A stretch of 64,000 nt of DNA from Puccinellia tenuiflora (lineage: Eukaryota > Streptophyta > Magnoliopsida > Poales > Poaceae), in assembly GCA_012064385.1 (NCBI GenBank), contig QRDG01001534.1, positions 62,001-126,000 on the forward strand, given 5' to 3'. The notes under the pieces were generated by a model. The model was not told where the DNA came from, did no database searches, and saw nothing but the letters and a program-made list of their open reading frames with translations. Shown here one piece after another: positions 22,484 through 32,673 of this stretch; positions within the stretch are counted from its first letter, which is position 1, and each line of letters begins with the position of its first letter. Made by a program: the position numbers and the translations under genes.

Positions 22484-23984
22484 ATGGAGAAACTTTCTGG
22501 AATCTCTATACCTAATGGTTATGTCAAAACTATGGGAGCTTACTATGAATATCGATCAACCAAAGAAGGAAATAGAATGCTTGAATTATTTGAACATCTC
22601 AATGATATGGCTGTTGAGTTTTGTGAATTACATGATGTAACTTGCTGCTTTAGAAAAGACTATAAACACTCTCCCTATCAATGTAAGCACAACAGTGATC
22701 CTCTAATTGCTTGTTATCATGAAAATAAATTTTCATGCCCTGATATAGAACAAGTTGAGAAATATATTGCTTATGTTGCAGCCCATGAAATAGACTTTCT
22801 TATTGATAATTTTTTTGCAACTATTCATGAAGCTCGTGTAATGAAAGGACACATTTCTATTATTCTCCAACTTTGCAAAAAAGAATTTAGTGACAATGTT
22901 TATGTTAAAGAAAAATTCTTGCTTCCATGGAAAGTACTAATATTTTGCAGGAAGAGGATGTTGAAAACATAAGCTTGGAAGAGGAAGAATGTGAAGAGGA
23001 GATTGAAATGGATATGTCCCAACCTAAGCTTGCTGAAGAGTTGGATCTCCCAACTTCACCATCAACATTTGATAGTAGCACTCAAACTCAAAAATCTTTT
23101 GTTTTTTATGAGAACCCATGTTATGATGAGTGTCAAACTGAAAATTCTATGGTCCTATATGATAACCCATGCTATTATGATAAAACTAATAATTCTCCTT
23201 TACTTTTTAATGATGCTACTAGTGAACTTATTGACGATAATGAGGAGTGTTGTTTAAATATGCTATATGATAATGCTTTAGATGATGGTCCTATGCTTAT
23301 TGATAATCCTCAATGTTTAGAAGTTGTTACAAATTTATGTGAGAATAAAAATGATATACTTGCAGTTTGTGATGGTACTCTTACTGATGAGAGTCCTACT
23401 TTGTTCTTAAATTCTCCTAGTTACACCATGGAGGAGAAATTTGCTTATGTTGAGAAATACTTATGTGGTTTCAATTATCTTTAGTTCCAAATATTTGTTG
23501 CAACCATGATATTAAACTTTATATTGATGTTAATAATTATTTTGAAAGAGGGAAGCATGCTAATGAATTCCAAAATAAATTTAATGATCCTCTTTATGTG
23601 CCTATATTATCTAAGTTGAATGATTCTTGTGATTCTATGGTTGAATTTATTTCTTCTCCTTGCAACTATTATAAAAGAGGAGGTAATAAGAACCCTCTTT
23701 ATGCTACTAATAAATATATGCTGCAAGTAACTACTGTTAATATGCATTTTGAAATTTCTATTTATTGTGATTCATTCATATACAAAATGCCAATGCATAG
23801 AAAGAAAGTTAGATTTCGTTGTTATTACTTTTGTGTTTTGTTTTTCTCTTTACTAGGTTTCAACTTGACTATTATTTTGATTGACTTGAGAGCACCATGG
23901 GATCCTGGTATTTGCATGAAAAACTTCCCAGGGAAGAGGGACATACCAAAGTTCAAGCTCCCTCATGAGCTTCATCTTCGGTAA
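22484..23984 (+). pseudogene. Gag-like frame of gypsy A, broken
   Basis: Three overlapping frames make one gene: 22484-22927 (MEKLSGISIPNGYVKTMG start), 22927-23484 after a frameshift (an acidic segment with repeated ENPCYDE / YDNPCYYD motifs), and 23463-23984 after a second shift. The C-terminal part contains YKMPMHRKKV, a hydrophobic stretch (FCVLFFSLLGFNLTIILI) and a basic tail. The peptide MPMHRKRV also ends the gag-like frame of gypsy B. No zinc knuckle or enzyme motif is visible. A gag role is inferred from position after the PBS and from the gypsy B parallel. Confidence 0.7.
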
Positions 23985-23999
23985 ACAACAAGTAAGTAA

Positions 24000-24045
24000 G
24001 CCTAGCTATATGGCTATAAAGAAAACGCTTTATGGGAGGCAACCC
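24000..24045 (+). other. Conserved hairpin-rich motif after the gag-like frame
   Basis: Sixteen bases after the stop: GCC-TAGCTATAT-GGC (small hairpin), AAAACGCTTTA, then TGGGAGGCAACCC, which can pair GGG with CCC. The same order of elements occurs at 35188-35235 in gypsy B, whose LTRs are unrelated in sequence. Conservation of a non-coding block in two families suggests an RNA signal. Confidence 0.6.
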
Positions 24046-26337
24046 GGTTGTTTTTATTTGGATTTTCTTTGTGTCCTCTTGCTGTAACAAGAGATTGTTT
24101 TCTTAGCTTAGTTTCTGGAATTTTTAATAAAGTGCCAAGTTTTACCTATTTTGGTTTGAAAAAGTTGCTACTTCTATTCGGAGATTTTATTCCTGCACGA
24201 AGTCTGTTCACGGTTTGATTTTTCATTTCTATTCTGTAACTCCGATTGAGCTGAGATTTTAACTGTAACTGAAACTTTTCATCCTCTGTATGGCTGAATT
24301 TGTTTAGAATTTTTGATGAGTTTAAGTAGGACAGAAAAATACGTTTTGCTGCTGCTGTTTTTCTGGACAGATTCTGTCCCATATTGTCTTATGCATAGTT
24401 TGAACTTTTGAGTTGAATCTTTTTGATCCAATTGAGTTTATGAGTAGGCATACAACACTATACACTCTCTGATAATTCATATGAATTTTAGTCCATGGAT
24501 TATATGCAGCAAGAAGCCTATTTGTTTATCTCTACTAATATCACCCCACAGAAAAGAAATGGGAGAAACAGTGTTTTGAAGTTTTTTCACAGGGATTGGA
24601 GGAGATGCACCATGATTTATCCAAGTATGGTGAAAACCATAAGCTTGGGGATGTGGAGAACATCCCCACTGAACCAACATACTCTCGGTTTGCACACGTC
24701 TAACTTCTGTTTTTCATTTGAAACACTTTATCGCATAAACTTGGAGCGTCTTTTTGTTTGTTTTTGCCTTGATTTTTATTTTGTGAGACCACCACACTAT
24801 CATTTATATATGAGAAAGCTACTGGAAATATGGGTTGAAATATCTTGCATGCTTTTATTGTATTGGGAAAAGGGATGTTTAAGTTGATTTTTAATGACAC
24901 ATATAGTTGCATGATTCATGAGCTTCTTTATGAGTAATAATTTGCAAATGCTTTATCATGAGCTATCTTTTATTCATGTTTTGATGCTGTATGTTATTTC
25001 ACCTTGTTTGACATGAATTAGTTAGTTCTATGGACACTCATGCATGCATCTAGATGGTCATCTTTCTCCCTTTTGCTAGCCCAAAAAAATTCCAACAAGT
25101 AAAAACTTGTTTCCAACACCTTCAACCAAAGTTTTTCCAGTGAGTCCACCATATCTACCTATTAGCTTTATGCTATTCCAAGTATGTTTACCATGTTATT
25201 TGTGTTATCTATACCTCTAAATGAAAATGATTATGTTATTTATTGTAATGGGAAAAGTTGGTTAAAAAGCTCTCGCGAACTTGATGCACACTTTATTTTT
25301 ATTGCATTTAATAAACATGAACCATTGTGATTAATATTATGAAGATAGTGGCTTGATAAATGTTTAAGGTTGGGAGTTAGCCCATATGTGCTGTCACATG
25401 CAAAGCTTTCAACATGTTCCATCATTTATTTAGTTGATATCATGTACTTTTGTTTATGGATGCCTATCATGGTGAAATAATGTGGAAATAGAGTAAGTTT
25501 AAATGAGTTTGTATAAATGGTTAGAGAGAAACCTGGGCCACCAATCTAAGCCATGCATCATTCATGGTGGAAATTAACTTACATGCTATTTTGAACTTTC
25601 TGTAATACACCCTACAATAAAAAGCTATATCAAGTGGTAAATAAAAAGGGTGTTGAGGTTGTTCATTATGTTTGTTTGTCTTGTTGTTTTGTTGTGGGCT
25701 TGATCCATATCATGGGACAAGAGATACCCCAGTTGAGGCTCTTGATAATACCATTATTACTTACAATGATAGATAACTTAAACTTGCTTTGTTTCCCAAG
25801 TTGAGTAATCATGGTGTAGGTACTTGTATTCAAGGGGCATGAGACATCTAACCTTTACTTTATCAAGGCCACTACTCATATTTGCTTTCACATTTAACTT
25901 TAATCATTCAAGATGCTATGATAGGGGAATGAGAGCTTGACACCAAGTATTACCATTGCAATCAATAACTTAAGTAGAATAGTTTGGAGGATAGATGAAA
26001 CTTATGCATGTTTTACCTCTACTCATTTATACATCTTTTCAAAGTGTCCACCTTTTATATTCAGATTTTCATCTACACTCTATGGACCACAAGCATGCAA
26101 AAGTAAGAACGTCCATATTACTATCTTTTATGTTACACTTTGTGAACTATCATTGAACATCCTTGCATTGAATACTTGATATCACTTTATAAACTGTTTG
26201 CATATTGCTACTTCTTTGAATAATGAATCATTTGACTTTATGTAGCAGTAACAATCATCTTTTATATCCATGTTGTTATTATATTGCAAAGTTCATGTTA
26301 GTTTTATCACTTTCATACTCGAGGACGAGCATGAGTT
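24046..26337 (+). other. Non-coding 3' internal region of gypsy A
   Basis: About 2.3 kb, AT-rich. No coding homology in any frame. Contains one copy of the polypurine-tract-like AAGCTTGGGGATG at 24641-24653, far from the LTR. Short ORFs (24495, 25937) are noise. Confidence 0.75.
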
Positions 26338-26351
26338 AAGCTTGGGGATGT
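26338..26351 (+). other. Polypurine tract of gypsy A
   Basis: AAGCTTGGGGATGT directly precedes the 3' LTR (26352). The preceding CGAGGACGAGCATGAGTT is nearly the same as before the 3' LTR of gypsy B (63131-63150). Confidence 0.85.
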
Positions 26352-28125
26352 TGATGCATGTAAAATGCATACATGAACTTTGCACTATAATACTTGTATT
26401 CCATTCATATTTGCATCATATAAGGGGTATATTACTGTTATTTAATGATTTTTGGTAATTAATAATGATTTCCCCTTTTTATGGAATTAATCCTGCGCAG
26501 GCAGAAAATCCCTATTTCTTTCCTTATTTGTTTCAGGGCCTTAATGACGTCATAATGAGCTATAAATTTACGGGGATCATTATTTTGGAAGGAGGAAGAC
26601 CTAGGAGCGAAAGAAGCAAGCGAACGGAGGCCGGAGGGGCAAAAGGGGGTGCCCCACGCGGCCAGGTACAGGGGCCGTGTGGGCCCACCTCTTTTGGCCC
26701 TCGTGGCCCCGTTTGCGTCGATCCTTCGCCCTGAAGCATCCTCGTGACCTAAAAACGCCTATATAAAGAGCCCCCCGATGTTTTTCGGAGAGAGAGCCGC
26801 CACACGAGAGAAACAAGAAAAAGAGACCAGGAGGCTGCAGATTGGAGGGGGAAACTCCGACGGAGCACTACCGGAGGGGTCTTCTTCTTCTCCATCGACA
26901 TCTCCACCGTCTCCATGATGAAGAGGGAGTAGTCCACCACTGGACTATGGGTTTGTGGCAGTAGCATATGTATCTCTCTCTCTTGAGATTCACTAATTAG
27001 CACCGTATGAGCTGCTGAATATGATTACGGTCATCGTTGTATTACCTTTGTGGTGGATCTTTTTATGAGTTAATATATGTTGAGATTGCAATGTTTATTT
27101 CAGTTATGAAAGTAGATGCATATTATGTACCCCGTTCTTGTATCCTTGTTTTGATCAAGCATGTTTATGAGAGCGTGTGAGGGGGAACGTGTGCATTAGT
27201 TGGAGTAACGGGGGTGGTGATGTGATAAGCTGACAACTTAATATCACGATCCATTGGGTGTTTACCTTGCTTTGTTGCCTCACTAGGGATAAACCAAAAT
27301 ACCATGTTGCAAGGTATGAGGAGTGACAAGCCTCTACCTATGAATAGATCCAGCATGTTCTTATTTTCACTTCATGTCATTAATCTTAAGGCTATTATCC
27401 TGAGTCATCTTAATTACTGAGGTGTTATGATTTAGTTCGCATCTTGGTAGAGTATAAGTGAGACTAATAATCAAAAGGTCTCTATGTTAGGACGTGATGC
27501 CCATATAATTAGTAACATGTCATTAAACTTGTTTGCAATCTCATATGTTAATCCTATGTCTACTTATTTGCCACACTATCTTAAAGAGAGAGTGCATGTG
27601 TGAAACCATGAACCCCGGTCCATTTTTAATCATAAGAAACAACTTTCCAACCAATTTTAAGCATTTTCTACATTCAGCCATTTTAAAATCAGAAAATACA
27701 AAAACACTTTTGTTCATTGCATACACATATAAAAACCCCAAAAATATCATGCAACATCATTACTATCATCCTTGCATTACAACTTACCACCATTGCATAT
27801 TTATTTACTGTTTTGCATTCATTATTATCTTAATATCATTCTCACACGTTGTGCCTGACAACCACTTGGTGAGGTTGAGGGCACAAAGCAATCTACTTTG
27901 TTTGCAGGAAATCTAGAGAAGGACAAGGAGATAAAATCCCCACTACTGATTCCCCGAGAGTTCAATATTAAACCCTCGAGTCACCTTCTCGGGGAAAAAA
28001 CTTCCACTTCTACATACTCTGCACTTGGAGGCTCAACCTATCCCATATATTATTTTCCTTTCAGGGTATCAAGAGTACTTGTTGGCGTAGTTGAGGCAGA
28101 AACACTCTCATCAATTCTGTCATCA
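26352..28125 (+). repeat. 3' LTR of gypsy A
   Basis: 1774 bp, pairs with 20373-22145; I count three to four dozen differences. TATA box at 26760-26768. The flanking CCGTC at 28126 is the target duplication. Confidence 0.95.
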
Positions 28126-28504
28126 CCGTCCCCCCGGTGCGTGGCTCAGACCATGACACCGGTGGGCCATAGAAGATCGAGACGCCGCCAGGCTGCCGGA
28201 TTTTTGCACCGTCACTCGCAGTCGCCTCCCGCTGCCCACGCCGTCACCTTCCGTCGCCGCGTGCCCGTCGCCTCCGCCCCCGACGACGCCCGAGCCACAG
28301 CACGCCCGTCGCCCGAGCCACCGCGCGCCCGAGCCGCCGCCGCCGCCCACGCCGTCGCCTCCGGCCCGCCGCCCGAGCTGCCGCCACCGCGTCCCTCAAC
28401 TCCGCCCCCGCCCACGCCGTCGCCTTCCCGCCGCCCGAGCCGCCGCCGCCGCGCCCCTCAACTCCGGCCGCCCCCTGCCGGCTTCGGACGCCGCCGTCCC
28501 CTAG
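28126..28504 (+). promoter_or_regulatory. GC-rich leader exon of CACTA ORF2
   Basis: Starts at the gypsy A target duplication and is strongly C/G-rich (repeated CCGCCGCCGCC and GCCCGAGCC). It ends CCTAG/GTAAGG at 28505, a good splice donor. It lies downstream of the TATA at 20355 once gypsy A is removed, so it is read as the first exon of the ORF2 transcript. Open frames here (27898-28551 plus, 28123-28415 minus) cross the LTR boundary or are low-complexity, so no protein is called. Confidence 0.5.
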
Positions 28505-29037
28505 GTAAGGCTCCGTTTAATTTAGGTTTTAATTTGTTTAGGTTTATTTAGCTAGTTTATTTAGGTTTAATTTGTTTAGGTTTATTTAGCTAGTTTATTT
28601 AGGTTTTAATTTGTTTAGGTTTATCTAGCTAGTTTATTTAGGTTTAATTAGTTAGATTTAGGTGGTTAATTAGTTAGATGTTAATAGATGATTTAGGTGG
28701 TTAATTAGTTAGATTTAGGTTTCAAATAGATGATTTAGGTTTGAAATTAGGTTTGAATTTAGATTTAGGTTTAAAAATTAGCTCGATGATTTAATAGATG
28801 ATTTAGGTGGTTAATTAGTTAGATTTACTAGTTAGAAGTATTAATATGCTAATAAGTCACATAATAATACTAGTTAGAAAATTGGGTTAAAAAACTAGTG
28901 TTAACAAAAATTAGCAAAAAATAGTGTTAGCAAAAATTGGGTTCGAATATTAGTGTTAGCAGAAAATAGTCACTTTTTTTAGTGTAGAAATAGAAATTTT
29001 GACTTAGGTGTTTTTAGTCTATTGTTCTCGGCGACGA
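28505..29037 (+). repeat. Putative first intron of CACTA ORF2, with TTTAGGTTTA-type repeats
   Basis: AT-rich, starting at GTAAGG. A unit like TAGGTTTATTTAGCTAGTTT repeats head to tail at about 28515-28640, followed by degenerate copies of GATTTAGGTGGTTAATTAGT up to 28830. No coding potential. Confidence 0.6.
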
Positions 29038-31028
29038 TGTCCCTGTTGGACCAGAGGGGCGATGTGCGGGACTGGGCTCCGCCGGGCTGGCATTGGGAGG
29101 TGCTACCTTCCGGGACGCGCAGCTTGGTGAGGAATCCGGGTGATGTCGTCGACCCGGATCTTCTTTGATGGCAGCCGTCTGGGCCACACTCGGTGCAGAG
29201 GGAGCCGGCCCCCGAGGAGGTGGTCCGTCACCGTATCAGGGAGGAGGACGAGCACGTCGTCGCTATATGTATCTATTGGATAGGCATTATAGCAATAGCT
29301 GGTCGTTTCTTCAGAGGGTTCCTTATCATGTGAGCTATGACCCTGTGAGGGTTCCTTCTCTTTGGATGCGCACCGCCAGCGGCTCAGCACCCCACGGCTC
29401 AGGAACCGGTCGAAGTTAGTTTGAGAGGTTCATGCATGGGAGATGTGTTAGTGATATTATTCATGATGTATTAGGGTTAAGAAAATGGACCCGAGCTATG
29501 TAACTAGATTATTCTAGATGTATTTGTGATATTATTCGTGGTGTATTTTTATGTACTATTTATATGATATTGTGTGCATTTTGCAGAAACTATGGATCCA
29601 CCTAGTCCAATCCGCAGAGACCTAACACAAGAAGAAATTCTCGAGGATATAATCCACAACGCCCCCGGTGCTGATCCACCCGAATCTCCCTCGATGTATC
29701 TGAACCCATCCGGTGAGGGTGAAGAGGTCGACAAAAATGAGGGGGAAGCCGACGAGGTCCGGCGAGGTATCTATATGAAGTCCGGTGATCAGTAGATGCA
29801 TTAATTGAGTTGTATATATATGAATTGACGAATGTTTCTTCTCTTAGGCCTCCACAACGAGCAAATGTTCCAAACGAGGCCCAGCCAAAAAGTTGGCCCT
29901 ATCTGCGCATTATACAATTACAAAGATATCACCACTGGGCGAACCGTTGGAACCCATAAAGGTTGCACAGAAATTTTTAAAACAATGCAGAGTTATGGTT
30001 AGGGATCGCGTCCTGATCACCGTTCGAGAGTGGAAAACGCCCAAAGGGGTGGAAGATAATGAGTATGTCACCGAAAGTTATAAAGATGGTCTTTGGAATG
30101 ACCTCATGGCACATTTCACCCTCCCAGAACGTGAGGAAGAGGACAACACAACTGCATTGAGGGACAAAGTCAAGGAGTTTACTCTTAACAAGATGGCCGA
30201 ACTATTCCGGCAGTGGAAGAAAATATTATGGCAAGAGTATCAGAAGAACAATATTCCTCCAAAATTCGAAGGCTACCTAACGAAGCAGAAGGCTTACTGG
30301 GATGCATTTGTGAAGTACAAGCAGTCAGAAGATGCTACGGAAAAGTCAAAACGAAACAAGACAAATGCTGCGAAAAAGAAATAACACCATCACCTCGGGA
30401 CAGGGGGCTACGTGACTGCCATGCCAAAGTGGGATAAAAAAGAGGAAGCGCTGCTTGCTAAAGGGATCATTCCAGAACCAATTCGCGACGAATGGGAATC
30501 GAGGGCAAGAAATTGGTTCGTTGTGCATGGGAGTGAGTATGACGATGAGACAGGGGACCTTGTTTGCAGTGACGGGATTAAGATACCCAGGTAGACATGG
30601 CTGAAAGTGGTGAAAGAAATTAAAGAGAGGGAAACAAAATTCCGTCCCGATAGAGAGAAAGACTTGCTGACAAAGGTCCTCGGGAATGACGAACACGGAG
30701 GACGAACACAAGGCCTTGGCCCTAGTTATCCCTGGGAGATTGGGTTTCCCAAAGACAAAGATACTTATAGAAGCCGATCGAGAGCAAATAAGCGACGGGG
30801 GGAGGAGGAGGGAGACAGGTTCAACCAGTTGCTAGCAAGAATTGACAAGCAGCAGCAGCAAATTGACAAACTTAGAGGAGAGCGCCTGCAAGATCCTGCA
30901 CTCGATATTACCGCCGGCCCATCTCTGCGGAGAAGCAGCGTGGCTGAATCGGAGGTCCCGTATGACGGTGCACGGATGATAGATGGCGGTCCCGGCTACC
31001 CTGTGGATGGAATCAAGGAGCAGATATC
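29038..31028 (+). pseudogene. CACTA ORF2 (Ptta/En/Spm family, Transposase_24-like), broken and cut by gypsy B
   Basis: Pieces in order: 29038-29169 (MSLLDQRGDVRDWAPPGWHW, ending in a TGA after DPDLL), an exon starting after TTGCAG at 29586 (MDPPSPIRRDL), and a long exon from 29848 (after CTCTTAG). The last contains RDRVLITVREWKTPKG, FTLNKMAELFRQWKK, WDKKEEALLAKGIIP, RARNWFVVHGSEYDDE and a coiled-coil (LLARIDKQQQQIDKLRGE). This is the Ptta/En/Spm domain, a DNA-binding partner of the CACTA transposase. In-frame TAA at 30382 and TAG at 30592 break it, and exon phases do not all join under the simplest splice model. Gypsy B cuts the C-terminus. Confidence 0.75.
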
Positions 31029-32536
31029 TGATACGTCTCAAACGTATCTATAATTTTTTAGTGATCCATGCTTGTTTTATGTCATTGTCACATGTTTTTG
31101 CCATCTTGTTATACCATTTTGAGTCATTTTATTGGACTAACCTATTGAAAACATGCCCAGTGCTAGTTTCCTGTTTTTGTGCTGTTTTTGTTGTAGAAAG
31201 TTACTTCTGGAAATATTCTCGGAATTGGACGAAAATTGACGGAGATTTTTTATTGAGGAAATAAGGACCGGAGCCAGAAGGGCGACCCCGGGAGGGACAC
31301 ACAGGCCAGGGGCGGGTCCCACCCGTGGGCCAGGGGGAGGCCGCGGCCACAGATTGCCCTGCCCTGTGGGGCACCCCTCGGCCGCCTCCGACGCCTATAA
31401 AATCACATCCGACGAAAAAACCCTAATCCCCGAAGGATTTTCCCAAATACGCAACAGAGCTCCGCCGCCATCGCCGACAAGTTTTGGGGGTTCAGAAGGT
31501 CCTATTCCGGCACCCTGCCGGGACGGGGATCGACCGCCGGAGCCATCTCCATCAACACCGCTGCTTCCCGCGATGAGGAGGGAGTAGTCCCTCACTAGGG
31601 CTGAGGCTTATACAAGTAGCTATGTGGTTATCTCTCTCTCCCATGATGTGATCTTCATTGTGATCATGATCTTTGTTAGTGTAGTTGAATACATGATGTT
31701 TCCCTATGTGTAATGGATATGATGTTGCTCAAGTGGTGTTATTTAGTACAATTTCCGGAGCCACCGGTGTGATCATGGTACCTCGGTGACAGGATGGGTG
31801 CCGTGTGTGACTCTATGGATAATAGATTTGAAGGATCTTCATCATGAGTTTGTCCTTTATTATTGTTGGATTGAATAGATCATGAGGTTTCTTGATGCTT
31901 GTGTTATTGAAGAAAGAGACTATTCAAGAAATATGTTGTGGTGTTTGTTAGTACTATCTTTGGATGCGGATAGTGATAGCATGAAATGTCCATAGATGTG
32001 GAATACGAACTTTAAGGTGTGCTTTTCATAGCCCTACACAATTCTCATCCTATTTGATCCACGAAAGAATGATCTCCGAGTAATGTCTACCATGCATGTT
32101 TTTTGTGGAACTATCATGTGTTTAATTATGTTAATGATGTTGAGAGTAGTCACTAGTGAAAGTATGAAGCCTAGGCCTTGTTTCCAAGCATTGATACACA
32201 GTTTTTAGTCACTTTTGTCACTTGTTTGCTTGCTGCCATTTTTATTACAGAATTACAAAATCACCTTTTACCATCCATATCACTTGCATTTTACCATCTC
32301 TTCGCCGAACTAGTGCACCTATACAACTGACAATTGTATTAGGTGTGTTGGAGACACAAGAGACTTCTTGTATCTTAATTGCAGGGTTGCTTGAGAGGGA
32401 TATCTTTGACCTCTACCTCCCGTGGATTCGATAAACCTTGGGTTACTCACTTAAGGGAAATTTGTCGCTGTCCTACAAACCTCTGCGCTTGGAGGCCCAA
32501 CAAGTCTACAAGAATAGAAGTGTGTAGTAGACATCA
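31029..32536 (+). repeat. 5' LTR of gypsy B
   Basis: 1508 bp, TGATACGTCTC...GACATCA. TATA box TATAAAAT at 31396-31403 precedes a leader. Start and course match 63165-64000. It interrupts CACTA ORF2. Confidence 0.93.
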
Positions 32537-32546
32537 AGCTAATTTC

Positions 32547-32626
32547 TGGCGCCGTTGCTGGGGAGGTAAGGTAAACGTCACTCACACTCCGGCAACAAAG
32601 ATATTTTCTGGCGCCGTTGCCGGGGA
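32547..32626 (+). other. Two tandem tRNA-Asp-type primer binding sites
   Basis: TGGCGCCGTTGCTGGGGA (32547-32564) has one mismatch to the tRNA-Asp complement; TGGCGCCGTTGCCGGGGA (32609-32626) is exact. Both are preceded by TTTCTG... and followed by GG. The first is in the canonical position, 10 bp after the LTR; the better match lies 62 bp further on. Confidence 0.8.
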
Positions 32627-32673
32627 GGTGAGCGCTTGAAGGTATCTTCTTTAGATGCTGCAGTTATATCTTT

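Larger units (their letters stand above)
20373..28125 (+). mobile_element. Complete pol-less gypsy-type LTR element (gypsy A), TSD CCGTC
   Basis: Two LTRs (1773 and 1774 bp) flank 4.2 kb of internal sequence; CCGTC is duplicated at 20368-20372 and 28126-28130. It has a tRNA-Asp-type PBS, a gag-like frame with lesions and a polypurine tract, but no protease, RT, RNase H or integrase. The LTRs differ at roughly 2% of positions by eye. It would need enzymes from a related autonomous gypsy element. A solo LTR of the same family sits at 11928. Confidence 0.95.
17738..31028 (+). mobile_element. CACTA (En/Spm-like) transposon body, both ends missing
   Basis: The left boundary is a junction with truncated Copia gag; the right boundary is the insertion of gypsy B at 31029. 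In between are a DUF4216-containing transposase C-terminus (17738-18386), an accessory ORF (19255-19791), hairpin repeats (18846-18955, 20186-20336) and a Ptta/En/Spm-family ORF2 (29038-31028), all on plus. Gene order fits CACTA elements, where a large transposase gene precedes a smaller DNA-binding protein gene. Neither CACTA terminus lies in the window. Gypsy A (20373-28125) is nested inside. Confidence 0.8.

Noticed and set aside
27898..28551. 217-codon Pro/Arg-rich ORF
   Set aside because: It starts inside the gypsy A LTR, crosses the target duplication and ends in the CACTA intron, so it cannot be an ancestral gene.
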